Source of the DNA: an uncultured Flavobacteriaceae bacterium
Lineage (GTDB): Bacteria; Bacteroidota; Bacteroidia; Flavobacteriales; Flavobacteriaceae
DNA length: 64,000 nucleotides
Assembly: GCA_947494695.1 (NCBI GenBank)
Contig: CANLWB010000014.1
Coordinates: 1-64,000, forward strand
Direction: 5' to 3'
A program made the translations under genes and the position numbers. The notes under the pieces are model-generated. The model did no database searches and was not told the DNA's origin. It saw nothing but the letters and a program-made list of their open reading frames with translations. Shown here piece after piece: positions 24,690 through 33,965 of this stretch. Position 1 is the first letter of the stretch, and every line of letters starts with the position of its first letter.

Positions 24690-25787
24690 ATGTGCATCTT
24701 TGTAAAAAAATTGCGATTGAAAATTTACATAACCACATTATTTTGTACGATATCATTATCGATATTTAGCCAAACTGTTAGGAAATACTCCAATGAATTC
24801 ATGAACATTGGTGTGGATGCGGCAGCTTTGGGTATGAGTGGTGCTGTGACATCGCATTCTTCGGACGTGAATTCGGGATATTGGAACCCCGCGGGTTTAC
24901 TAAAATTAGAAGACAACCAGTTGGCATTAATGCATTCCAGTTATTTTGCTAGTATTGCTAATTATGATTACGCGGCTTACGCCATGCCATTGGATGACAA
25001 AAGTGCGGTTGGAATTTCATTAATTCGATTTGCAGTTGATGACATTTTAAATACAACACAACTCATTGATGAGCAAGGTAATATTAACTATGACAGGATT
25101 AGTTTGTTCTCTGCTGCGGACTATGGTTTAACCTTTTCGTATGCCAGAAGCCTACCCATACAGGGATTGAATTACGGCGTAAATGCCAAAGTTATACGAC
25201 GTGTTATTGGTGACTTTGCCTCATCGTGGGGTTTTGGTTTAGACTTCGGAATGCAATTTGAGACCAATAATAATTGGAGATTTGCCTTTATGGCTCGTGA
25301 TATCACCACAACGTTTAATGCCTGGTCAATTGATAAAGACGAATTTGCTAAAATTCAAAACGCCGTTCCTGGTCAGAATCAAGAACTACCAGAAACTACA
25401 GAGATAACTATACCAAAACTACAAATAGGCCTTTCTAAGCGCATTGATTTCAATGCCGATTACACCCTTTTAACAGCCGTAAATCTGAATGTTCGTTTTG
25501 AAGAAAATAACGATGTTTTGTCTTCTTCGTTTGCAAGTATAAACCCTGCTTTGGGCTTTGAGTTTGGTTATTTAGATATGGTTTATTTAAGAGCTGGAAT
25601 GGGAAATTTTCAAAATGAAAGGCAGATTGACGATACTGAGCAATTAAGCTTTCAGCCTAGCTTTGGCGTTGGTTTTAAATACAGTGGTGTTCAAGTAGAC
25701 TATGCGTTTACCGATATTGGTGATCAAAGTGTTGCTTTATATTCAAATGTGTTTTCGTTGAAACTCGATTTTAGTATATTTAGATAA
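24690..25787 (+). CDS. PorV/PorQ-like outer-membrane barrel protein
   Basis: A 365-residue secreted protein: a signal peptide (about 1-28, ending SIFSQT), then the family pattern YSNEFMNIGVDAAALGMSGA and SGYWNPAGL, then repeated amphipathic strands ending in an aromatic C-terminus (LKLDFSIFR) as in outer-membrane barrels. It belongs to the FadL-related PorV/PorQ/UPF0164 group; PorV helps release and anchor proteins in type IX secretion. I cannot tell PorV from PorQ or a paralogue. An alternative start is TTG at 24717, giving a tighter signal peptide MKIYITTLFCT. It probably forms an operon with the DUF4105 gene 11 bp downstream. Confidence 0.85.
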   Translation: MCIFVKKLRLKIYITTLFCTISLSIFSQTVRKYSNEFMNIGVDAAALGMSGAVTSHSSDVNSGYWNPAGLLKLEDNQLALMHSSYFASIANYDYAAYAMPLDDKSAVGISLIRFAVDDILNTTQLIDEQGNINYDRISLFSAADYGLTFSYARSLPIQGLNYGVNAKVIRRVIGDFASSWGFGLDFGMQFETNNNWRFAFMARDITTTFNAWSIDKDEFAKIQNAVPGQNQELPETTEITIPKLQIGLSKRIDFNADYTLLTAVNLNVRFEENNDVLSSSFASINPALGFEFGYLDMVYLRAGMGNFQNERQIDDTEQLSFQPSFGVGFKYSGVQVDYAFTDIGDQSVALYSNVFSLKLDFSIFR

Positions 25788-25798
25788 TTTTTATTTAG

Positions 25799-26968
25799 AT
25801 GTACAAAACACTACTTTTTCTACTTTTCTTTCTGCTTGTCAAAATTTGTTCAGCTCAGGAAAACACACTATCTCCTGAAGCAAAAATAAGCGTTCTAACC
25901 ATAGGCCCCGGCACGTCTCTAAATGATTCCTTTGGCCATAGTGCTTTTAGGATACTGGATATTAACAAGGGGATTGATGTGGTTTACGGATATGGAGAAT
26001 ACGATTTTGATGCCCCTAATTTTTATCTAAAATTTGCACAGGGAAGGCTTAACTATCTAATTAGTAAAGAAGATTTTCAAAGGTTTTACAGAGTCTATGT
26101 TTATTTTAACAGAACCATTAAAGAGCAAACACTAAACCTATCTCATGACGAAAAACAAAAGCTATACGGCTTTCTAATAAAGAATTATAAACCTGAAAAC
26201 AGAAAATATCTGTACGATTTCTTTTTTGATAATTGCGCGACGAAGATTAAAGACGTTGCCAATGTTAGTCTAAATAACGGCATTACTTTTCATGCTCCAA
26301 AACATGATAAAGACGCTTCTTTTAGAACTCTTATTCAAAATAACCTCAACAGAAATTCATGGGGAAGTTTAGGTATCGATATTTGTCTTGGCTCTGTAAT
26401 TGATAAAAAAGCCACAGCCGAAGATCATATGTTCTTACCTGAAAACATATACAAATTCTTTAATAATGCGGTTATAAAAGATCGCAATAAACCTTTGGTA
26501 GAAAGTAGTCGTGTTATATTTTCAAAGAAAGAGCTGCCAGTGTCTAACGGCTTTCTTACTAGTCCGTTGTTGATTTTCGGAATTTTAGGAGCGCTTATTC
26601 TGTTTATCACCTATAAAGATTCTAAAAAAAACAAACGAAGTATCTGGTTAGATATCACGCTTTTCAGTATTACAGGAATAATAGGGGTTTTATTACTTCT
26701 ACTTTGGTTTGCTACCGATCATAAAGGAACCCATCAAAACTACAATTTACTTTGGGCGTTTTTTCTAAATCTTTTCATGATTCCTCAATTATTCAGAGAA
26801 AAGACAAATAGCTGGTTTGTTAAATACATAAAGTTTTTAATCATCTTGTTATGTCTTCTAACATTACATTGGATTATAGGCGTTCAGGTATTTGCTATTG
26901 GATTAATTCCTTTATTGGTGGCCTTATTTGTAAGATATATGTATCTCGTCTCTCACTTTAAAAAGTGA
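25799..26968 (+). CDS. Lnb-like N-terminal domain (DUF4105) membrane protein
   Basis: A 389-residue protein. A signal peptide (1-19) is followed by a DUF4105/Lnb-type periplasmic domain (about 25-230) with two candidate catalytic residues, His in DSFGHSAFR and Cys in FDNCATKIKDV. About four or five membrane helices follow (about 258-385). Lnb proteins add a third acyl chain type to lipoproteins in some Firmicutes; the Bacteroidota DUF4105 members share the N-terminal domain but their activity is not proved. It follows the PorV-like gene by 11 bp and converges on the polysaccharide locus. Confidence 0.85.
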   Translation: MYKTLLFLLFFLLVKICSAQENTLSPEAKISVLTIGPGTSLNDSFGHSAFRILDINKGIDVVYGYGEYDFDAPNFYLKFAQGRLNYLISKEDFQRFYRVYVYFNRTIKEQTLNLSHDEKQKLYGFLIKNYKPENRKYLYDFFFDNCATKIKDVANVSLNNGITFHAPKHDKDASFRTLIQNNLNRNSWGSLGIDICLGSVIDKKATAEDHMFLPENIYKFFNNAVIKDRNKPLVESSRVIFSKKELPVSNGFLTSPLLIFGILGALILFITYKDSKKNKRSIWLDITLFSITGIIGVLLLLLWFATDHKGTHQNYNLLWAFFLNLFMIPQLFREKTNSWFVKYIKFLIILLCLLTLHWIIGVQVFAIGLIPLLVALFVRYMYLVSHFKK

Positions 26969-27007
26969 TTTTTGAGGTATCTCATCTAAGAACTACCGCA
27001 CACTGTT

Positions 27008-28411
27008 TCACTGCCCCCTAAAAAAGATCATAGTACTAATGGTTTTCACCAAAATATTAATATCCAAAAAGAAGCTCTTGTGTTTTATATAGTATAGATC
27101 ATACTGTAATTTTCTAAGGCTATCATCTATTGTAGAACCATATCTTGTTTTAACCTGAGCCCAACCGGTGAGTCCTGGTTTAACAATATGTCTCGTTTCG
27201 TAAAAAGGCAACAATTGTGATAATTCTTTAACAAAAATGGGGCGTTCCGGCCTTGGTCCTATTAAACTCATTTCTCCTTTTAATACGTTTATAAACTGTG
27301 GTATTTCATCTAATCTGGAAAGCCTTAAAAACCTACCAAAAGGTGTCACCCGTTTATCTCCTTTTTGGGCCCATACAGCTCCAGATTTTTCGGCATTTTT
27401 CACCATGGTTCTGTATTTTATTATTTTAAATACTTTACCATTTTTCCCTATCCTCGATTGTGTATAAAAAAGTGGTCCCCAGTTACCAATAACATTCCCA
27501 AGCACAATAAGTGGTAACAAAGCAACTCCGATAAAAACACCAACAACAGAAACAATAATATCAAAAAACCTTCTAAAAAACAGATATAATTTATTCTGAT
27601 TACTTCTGCTAAAAGGAAAGTACTTATAAAAGTCCTTTCCAACAAATTGAACAGGAATACGCTGGGCTAATTCTTCATATACCTGGGTATATTCTTTAAT
27701 AGAAAACCCTTCTTCTAAAAGTGAAATGAGCGTATAATAAATTTCGGAGGTAATTGATTCTGAATTATAGCTTGCAATAACAATCTCTGATATGTTTTCT
27801 TTCTTGATGACCTCTCGTATCTGACTTGGTTCGTATTGCGGAACAGCATTGAACTTGACAGATTCTAGTCTGTTTAATTCACAATTGACAAAAGCTTTTA
27901 TCTTATAATTGGGATCTGAATTATTAAAAGCCTCTATAATCGTCTGAATACTTGAAGTTTCTCCAATAACTAGAATCTTTTTATAAAACCTGGGTGAGAC
28001 AATAAAAATAATATACAGTGAGCGCCAAATTAATAAAGGAATAAAAATCGCTCCATAGAAGTATAATATTTGTAAACGATTGTCTGGTAGTACCGGTGTA
28101 AAGAAGGGGGTTAAAAAATAAACCAACACAGTAAGTGATACCGTAAAAACAATACCAGTGAAGTTTTTTTCGATTTTACTCGATTTCTGTAAATCATAGA
28201 GTTCAAAAATGGTTCCAAATACCCAAACATATATAACCAGTATCAGAATTCCTGTCCAATTTTCTTTGTTGATCGTAAAGTAATCGAAATCGAATGTATT
28301 ACCGACAAAATAAAGCGCGAGTAATATTGAAACCACATCAAAAATGCGTAACAGAATTTTACGTTCCGAAATGTTAAAATGGATGCCCCGGTTAATCATT
28401 AAAAAGAACAA
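27008..28411 (-). CDS. Polyprenyl-phosphate glycosyl-1-phosphate transferase (WcaJ/WbaP-like)
   Basis: A 467-residue initiating enzyme that transfers a sugar-1-phosphate to undecaprenyl phosphate. Four N-terminal helices (about 20-125) precede a Rossmann-like middle (IIWRSLYII.. KILVIGETSS near 145), a fifth helix near 280, and the catalytic bacterial sugar transferase domain (about 275-467) with KIIKYRTMVKNAE, LRLSRLDEIPQFINVLKGEM, LIGPRPERP and PGLTGWAQV. A start at 28399 is equally possible. It is the last gene of the minus-strand polysaccharide locus and would start the repeat unit. Confidence 0.92.
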   Translation of the reverse strand: MFFLMINRGIHFNISERKILLRIFDVVSILLALYFVGNTFDFDYFTINKENWTGILILVIYVWVFGTIFELYDLQKSSKIEKNFTGIVFTVSLTVLVYFLTPFFTPVLPDNRLQILYFYGAIFIPLLIWRSLYIIFIVSPRFYKKILVIGETSSIQTIIEAFNNSDPNYKIKAFVNCELNRLESVKFNAVPQYEPSQIREVIKKENISEIVIASYNSESITSEIYYTLISLLEEGFSIKEYTQVYEELAQRIPVQFVGKDFYKYFPFSRSNQNKLYLFFRRFFDIIVSVVGVFIGVALLPLIVLGNVIGNWGPLFYTQSRIGKNGKVFKIIKYRTMVKNAEKSGAVWAQKGDKRVTPFGRFLRLSRLDEIPQFINVLKGEMSLIGPRPERPIFVKELSQLLPFYETRHIVKPGLTGWAQVKTRYGSTIDDSLRKLQYDLYYIKHKSFFLDINILVKTISTMIFFRGQ

Positions 28412-28454
28412 ATTGACAAAGCATAAAGATAAAAAGTATATTGGTATGCCAAAA

Positions 28455-29465
28455 TTATTTCAAGACTTTATACCATTGATTTTTAATTAGGTTCCAATCA
28501 AATTTCTCCACCGCTTTTCTGGCATTCGACATCATAATATCTGACTCTAATGGGGAATCCAATATCGCTTTGATTGCCTTCACAAAGGCCTCCGCCGATT
28601 CTGGCTCTACTAGAACTCCGGTTATATCTTTTTCAATTAAAAAAGGCATACCTCCAACATCTGTTGAAATGACTGGTAAACCTAAGGCCATAGCTTCAAT
28701 AACACTAACAGGCATATTATCAAAATGAGTTGTATTAATGAATATGTTATAGTCCTTAGATAACTCAATCCACTCCGGTTTCGACAATTTCCCTGTAAAT
28801 CTCACATCTACTCCTAATGCTTTTGCATAGGCCCTTGTTTCTTGAAGCCCACCTTCAACATCGGGCCCTACCATGCAAAGTTCGGCTTCAATATTAGCGT
28901 CTTTAAGTTGCCTCACAATTTTTATTGCTAATAAAGGATTATATATTTTGGCAAATGAACGCACCCATAGCAATCTTACGTTTTCAAAAGATCTTTTTTT
29001 GTATTCATAATTATCAAGTTCGATTGAATTCGGAATACAAATAAGATTGCTGTACCCCATCTTTGCAAAATTTGATTTTATATACTCAGATGGTGCTATA
29101 TTTTTGTAAGCATTATCGAATATTAATTTAGAGAGTTTTGGAGACCGTTTTAAACGTTCAGGGAGATTGCCTCCTCTTAAAATGGGTATATATTTCAGCT
29201 CAAAAAAACGACATAACTGGCTTATAATTAAAGCATAATAAAAATTAATTGTGCTATAAGTATCAATTAACACAAAATCGGTTTTCTTTCTATATCTAAT
29301 GACATAAAACATCATATCGAATATCCTAAACACCTTATTTTCTTGACTTGATGATGTTTTAATACTAAAACCTTCTATTTCTAGAAGACTTCCCAAGGTT
29401 TCGATCGATGTTTTATTCTTCCCTTTTTTTGATAATTTGTTTCCTATGTACAGGAGGTTTGTCAT
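28455..29465 (-). CDS. Glycosyltransferase family 4
   Basis: A 336-residue GT-B glycosyltransferase. The C-terminal donor-binding domain has the GT4 pattern SVIEAMALGLPVISTDVGGM and TGVLVEPES, and the N-terminus starts TNLLYIGNKLSKKGKNKTS. No signal peptide or helix is seen, so it acts at the cytosolic face. Its start lies 53 bp inside the upstream O-antigen ligase gene, a long overlap suggesting coupled translation. Donor and acceptor are unknown. Confidence 0.88.
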   Translation of the reverse strand: MTNLLYIGNKLSKKGKNKTSIETLGSLLEIEGFSIKTSSSQENKVFRIFDMMFYVIRYRKKTDFVLIDTYSTINFYYALIISQLCRFFELKYIPILRGGNLPERLKRSPKLSKLIFDNAYKNIAPSEYIKSNFAKMGYSNLICIPNSIELDNYEYKKRSFENVRLLWVRSFAKIYNPLLAIKIVRQLKDANIEAELCMVGPDVEGGLQETRAYAKALGVDVRFTGKLSKPEWIELSKDYNIFINTTHFDNMPVSVIEAMALGLPVISTDVGGMPFLIEKDITGVLVEPESAEAFVKAIKAILDSPLESDIMMSNARKAVEKFDWNLIKNQWYKVLK

Positions 29466-30783
29466 AATGTATGTTTAATAAACATAATCCATAAATAAAA
29501 GCCGGTGCCGCGATTCTCATAGATGAATGATTTATTGTTAAGAACCAAAATAAATAAAATGAATAGAAGTATATATTTTTCTTATTTCGGACTCTAAAAA
29601 AAAGAGGGGTAATTAACAATATTAAAAAAGCTGCTAATCCAAAAATACCATGTTCGGCAATAATTCTACTCATTTCATTATGAGAAGCAGCTCTTATTCC
29701 TTCTTTTTCAAGTCTTAATTCTTTAAGTTTACCTACGCCTACCCCAAGAAAAGGGTTTTCAAAAAATGCATTTAATTCATTAGTTAGTAAACCTGCTCTT
29801 CCCGTTGTTATATCTTCTTTTGTTCTTCCTAATGCATCTTCATTATTATAACGCTTATCTATTAAACCATCTGTACTAGCCGAGCTTATAGCCCATGTTA
29901 GAGCAACACCTATAAACAAAATAAAGGTTGAGCCAAAAATCTTTCTTCTAATTCTCCATGATGTCTTAAAATAAAATGTGATAATAAATGCCAAAACAAT
30001 AAAACAAGCAACCAATACGCCTCCTCTACTAAAAGTTACTATGGCTCTATAGGCCATAAAAGCCAAAATTCCAATATTTAGAACTTTAATAAATAATACT
30101 TTAGACTGCAAAAACAATCTTCCCGCTAATAAAAAAACTCCTAATCCTAAAATTGTAGATACCTGATTGGGGCCGTATCCTCCAGATGCTTCAAAATTTG
30201 ATTGTGTACCCGATAAAGTATCCTTAATAGTTGGTGAGTACAAAAACAAATAGGTTGTAGTACTAATAATTGGTAATAATGCATACATTAATATTTTCTG
30301 TAAAGATTTTATTGAAATCTTTTTGCCATAACAATACAAGGCAGCTATTCCTAAGCATAATGGTCCACTTAAGTTAAAAGTTATAGCCGTACGTAAATTT
30401 GTATCATAATTCAAACTTGAAGATGCTACAATAATTCCTGGTATTAGAAAAGTTAAATAAATTATATATGCATATGACTTTTTGTTAACACCATCACCAA
30501 TTAGCATACCTATAAGCAAAAAAATTATAACTAAATATTTAGATGCCTCATGTAAAAAATTACCATTTGTCATCCTAAAAAAAACTTCAGACCCAACAAT
30601 ATAGGAACATGAGCTTAGAACATACACATATCTTTTTTGGGAAGGTGCTTTAACAATACTAAAAGCACATATTCCCAAAACAATTAAAAAAAGTATTTTA
30701 GATACTGGTTTAAAAAGATATACACCTACACCTATACAAACATGTAATATAATTTGATTTATATAATAGTAGCCTTTCAACAT
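29413..30783 (-). CDS. O-antigen ligase/polymerase (Wzy/WaaL-like)
   Basis: A 456-residue protein with about ten to twelve membrane helices. The periplasmic loop before the last helices carries the Wzy_C pattern: TGRAGLLTNELNAFFENPFL, GVGVGKLKEL, and a conserved His in AASHNEMSRIIAEHGIFGL. Such proteins polymerise repeat units or ligate the polymer to a lipid acceptor. With an ABC exporter in the same locus, a ligase role is as likely as polymerase. The last 53 bp are shared with the next gene. Confidence 0.85.
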   Translation of the reverse strand: MLKGYYYINQIILHVCIGVGVYLFKPVSKILFLIVLGICAFSIVKAPSQKRYVYVLSSCSYIVGSEVFFRMTNGNFLHEASKYLVIIFLLIGMLIGDGVNKKSYAYIIYLTFLIPGIIVASSSLNYDTNLRTAITFNLSGPLCLGIAALYCYGKKISIKSLQKILMYALLPIISTTTYLFLYSPTIKDTLSGTQSNFEASGGYGPNQVSTILGLGVFLLAGRLFLQSKVLFIKVLNIGILAFMAYRAIVTFSRGGVLVACFIVLAFIITFYFKTSWRIRRKIFGSTFILFIGVALTWAISSASTDGLIDKRYNNEDALGRTKEDITTGRAGLLTNELNAFFENPFLGVGVGKLKELRLEKEGIRAASHNEMSRIIAEHGIFGLAAFLILLITPLFFRVRNKKNIYFYSFYLFWFLTINHSSMRIAAPAFIYGLCLLNIHYDKPPVHRKQIIKKREE

Positions 30784-30784
30784 T

Positions 30785-31852
30785 TTAAGTTGTATAAATT
30801 TCTATTAACTGATTTTTTATTTTATTCTCACTAAAATTTAGAACTACATTTTTATATAGTTCTTCTCCATTATCAATTCTTAATCCTTCATTATTAATAT
30901 AGGTTAATAATGCTTTAGAAAAAGCTTTAGAGTCTCCAGGGTTAACTAAACACCCTTCCGATGGATGAGAAATAACTTTATCGCAATCTCCTACATTAGT
31001 CGCTACCACTGGTAATTTAGATAAACCATACTCTAGCAAAGCTAATGGTAAACCTTCAGATTGTGAAGATAAAACCCCTATATCACAATGGTTTAATATG
31101 TGGTAAATATCGCTTTTACTTCCATAGATAAAGACATGATCTCTTAACTTTAAATTATTTATTCTTTCATTTAATTTTGAAGAATAATTATCATTCTGAT
31201 TTTTACCTATTAAATGTAAAGTCCATTTTTTATGCGTGTTGTTTACTTCCTTAAAAGCATCTAATAACATAAAATGATTCTTTTGACTTCTCAAGTTTGC
31301 CAGGCACACGATCCGCTTTCCGTCTTCTCCTTTTAAAACTGTTTCCGTTTTTTCCTTAGTATTGGCTGATATAAAGTTACTTAAAAATGAAACTTTCTTG
31401 CATTTCAAATGCTGTTCAGCCCAAACTTTTAGCATTTTATTTACACTTATAATGGCATCGAATTTATACGAACAAATTTTTAATACTTTGAACTTTCTAA
31501 CTTTCAAAAATTCACTGCGACCATAGTGATCATGCCATACTAATTTTATTCTAGTATTTAATATTTTAATTATTGTTGCTAAAAAAAACGAGGTTGAATG
31601 TGCATGAACGATATTAATTTCATTTTTTTTAATATAATTATGCAGTTGTTTAACTGCCTTAATATCTAAAATATGTTTTTTATTTAAAAACATATAGTTA
31701 ACCTTACTATTAATGGTATTTTTTAATAGTCCTTCTGACCTTGTGGCGCATATAAAAGCGGGGGTATCTTTTGATAACATATTGGCATAATTAACCGCCA
31801 TGCGCTCTGCACCTCCAGAATCTAAAGAATCTATTAATTGTAATACCTTCAT
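30785..31852 (-). CDS. Glycosyltransferase family 4
   Basis: A 355-residue GT-B enzyme: opening QLIDSLDSGGAERMAVNYAN (the GT4 N-terminal glycine motif), NEINIVHAHSTSFF, then GEDGKRIVCLANLRSQKNH and the donor site SSQSEGLPLALLEYG and GVLSS. It lies 1 bp after the O-antigen ligase start and overlaps the upstream gene by 4 bp. Specificity unknown. Confidence 0.9.
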   Translation of the reverse strand: MKVLQLIDSLDSGGAERMAVNYANMLSKDTPAFICATRSEGLLKNTINSKVNYMFLNKKHILDIKAVKQLHNYIKKNEINIVHAHSTSFFLATIIKILNTRIKLVWHDHYGRSEFLKVRKFKVLKICSYKFDAIISVNKMLKVWAEQHLKCKKVSFLSNFISANTKEKTETVLKGEDGKRIVCLANLRSQKNHFMLLDAFKEVNNTHKKWTLHLIGKNQNDNYSSKLNERINNLKLRDHVFIYGSKSDIYHILNHCDIGVLSSQSEGLPLALLEYGLSKLPVVATNVGDCDKVISHPSEGCLVNPGDSKAFSKALLTYINNEGLRIDNGEELYKNVVLNFSENKIKNQLIEIYTT

Positions 31853-32970
31853 GAATGCCTTAATAATTTAACGATTTCTGTTTCAAAAGTATCCAAAGTA
31901 TAATTTTGGGACCAACTACTGGCAGCTTCAGACATTAACTTTAATCTATTTTTGTTCTCTAAATACACATGAATTCTATCAACTGCACTAGTTATAATCG
32001 GTTCAATTAAAATACCCCGGTTCCCACCATCTAACATAAAAGGCAAACAAGATATCTTTGTCGCTATTGGGATGACTCCAAAAAACATGGCTTCTGCAAC
32101 TGCTTTTGGCCACCCTTCAGATTTTGATGGAAGTAATAAAAAGTGTGCCCTTTTTAAAGCTTTTTTTATTACCTCTTTTTCTTGATTTCCTTTTATGCTT
32201 ATTATATGCTCTAGTTTTTTAGTTGCAATGTAATTTTCTAACTCTTCTTTTAAAATACCATCACCATATAGTTCCAAAGAAACTGGTTTCCTTTCTTTAT
32301 TTAACTTTTCAATAATTTTAATGGCCAACAATGGTCTTTTTCCTTTAACTAAACTCCCTATAAAAACAAAGTTTAGTTTATCACCATATTCCTTTCTTAT
32401 TAGGGGTTCTATTTCAGAATTATAAAAGCTAGCTGTAAAAAATGGTTTAATGTTTTTTGTCTGGTTTTTCCAATTTCCATAAACAAGTACTTGTATATTC
32501 CTAGTTAGTAACGTATTACTTAAAATCCATTTTTGAACACGATAACTTAAAGGTTGGTTGCTTTTTGGATTCCAATTCCCCGCATATTTCGCCGTTTTTA
32601 TTTTCCGCGGAAAAAGAACCTGAACTAAACAACCTAACAGTCCTATATTTCCCGGACAACGCAAATGAACATGATCCGCCCTTTTAATAGCTTTAAATAT
32701 TGTGAAAACAATCTTCGGCAGATTTAAAAGAGAAAGACTTGCCTTTTTAAATGATGTAAATTCAATAAAAGGTATCCGATTAAAATATAAGTTACTCTGT
32801 TGATAAGCTGTATCAATACTAGAAATTGTATCATTGGTTTTCGGAGCTACAACCTCTACTTTATCAACATGCTTTAGCCATAAATTCATTTCACGAACAT
32901 AAGGTGTATACCCATACAAAGTATCTCCTTCCTCCTTATGTTTAGAATGCGATATGACTAAAAACCTCAT
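31849..32970 (-). CDS. Glycosyltransferase family 4
   Basis: A 373-residue GT-B enzyme with a long N-terminal acceptor domain (VVEVVAPKTND-like VDKVEVVAPKTND, HLRCPGNIGLLGCLVQ) and a GT4 donor domain (FIGSLVKGKRPLLAIKII, LLPSKSEGWPKAVAEAMFFG). The HLRCPGN stretch is seen in a Bacteroidota GT4 subgroup. It overlaps both neighbours by 4 bp (ATGA-type), indicating one operon. Confidence 0.88.
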   Translation of the reverse strand: MRFLVISHSKHKEEGDTLYGYTPYVREMNLWLKHVDKVEVVAPKTNDTISSIDTAYQQSNLYFNRIPFIEFTSFKKASLSLLNLPKIVFTIFKAIKRADHVHLRCPGNIGLLGCLVQVLFPRKIKTAKYAGNWNPKSNQPLSYRVQKWILSNTLLTRNIQVLVYGNWKNQTKNIKPFFTASFYNSEIEPLIRKEYGDKLNFVFIGSLVKGKRPLLAIKIIEKLNKERKPVSLELYGDGILKEELENYIATKKLEHIISIKGNQEKEVIKKALKRAHFLLLPSKSEGWPKAVAEAMFFGVIPIATKISCLPFMLDGGNRGILIEPIITSAVDRIHVYLENKNRLKLMSEAASSWSQNYTLDTFETEIVKLLRHS

Positions 32971-33965
32971 TTCTCTACCTTAGGCTTATTAAACATTAAA
33001 GACCACCAACCTGTTACCCTTCCCAAACTTTCGGTAAAGGCTTCCTGGCGCTTGCTGGTTGTGAAAATATTTGTAATTCTAATAGTTATTAGCAAAAACA
33101 CCGTAGCATTCCATTTAAAACGCATTTTTAATGATGGTTTAGAATACTTAACTCGCCACACATACCAACCATTTCTAACAACCATTTTTCCATATTTATA
33201 CCTATTCGGCCTACCTGAGTCATCATGATAATGATATAATTGAGCCGATGTATTAACATATAACTTACCAATTTCTGAAAGACGCAAACTAAAATCGGTA
33301 TCTTCATACAATCCATAACCATCAAAATAAGTTGAAAATTTCAAAGAATCGAATACTTCTTTTTTATATGATGATACGCCTCCCATAATTTGCTCTACTT
33401 CATAAATTTTTCCAGAAGGTGGTAGAAAACCAACAGACCTTCCATGTGCAAATGTTGGTAAGAAACCTGGTCTTCTGTCTGGTTGTAAACCGAATAAAGA
33501 TCTTAATTTAAACCTAAAAGGCTCATTACGTATCCATCCATCATAACAAAAATACTTTTTACTTTTTGAAGAAGCTCCTTCTTTCCATGTCGTATTGTTA
33601 TCAATGTAACCTCCTACAGCCAAAGCATCTTTCTTTATTTCATACGTTTTTAATAAGTCATTGAAGTAATTATCTTTCAATACGATATCATCATCCAGAA
33701 AACAAATAACCTCCGAGGTCTGAGAGACTAAGTTAATTCCATAATTACGTTGTTTAGTTAAGCCTCTATCCTTTTCTTTAACTTTGAAATATTCTAAGTT
33801 TTCAAACTTATTGTTCTGTAAAAGGTTATTAGTTTTATTGTCTGTAGATCCATCAATTATCAATATTTCTGAAGGATATACAGATTGCTTTTTTACCGAA
33901 TTTAATAAATCCAATACTGGGCCCGGTCGCATATATGTACAAACAATTAATGTAAAACGCATCAT
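32967..33965 (-). CDS. Glycosyltransferase family 2
   Basis: A 332-residue GT-A enzyme: FTLIVCTYMRPGPVLDLLNS, LIIDGSTDN, the DxD-type metal motif CFLDDDIVL, and the acceptor-side acidic motif YGLYEDTDFSLRLSEIG. The last 90 residues are basic. It overlaps its neighbours by 4 bp on each side. Donor unknown. Confidence 0.9.
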   Translation of the reverse strand: MMRFTLIVCTYMRPGPVLDLLNSVKKQSVYPSEILIIDGSTDNKTNNLLQNNKFENLEYFKVKEKDRGLTKQRNYGINLVSQTSEVICFLDDDIVLKDNYFNDLLKTYEIKKDALAVGGYIDNNTTWKEGASSKSKKYFCYDGWIRNEPFRFKLRSLFGLQPDRRPGFLPTFAHGRSVGFLPPSGKIYEVEQIMGGVSSYKKEVFDSLKFSTYFDGYGLYEDTDFSLRLSEIGKLYVNTSAQLYHYHDDSGRPNRYKYGKMVVRNGWYVWRVKYSKPSLKMRFKWNATVFLLITIRITNIFTTSKRQEAFTESLGRVTGWWSLMFNKPKVEK

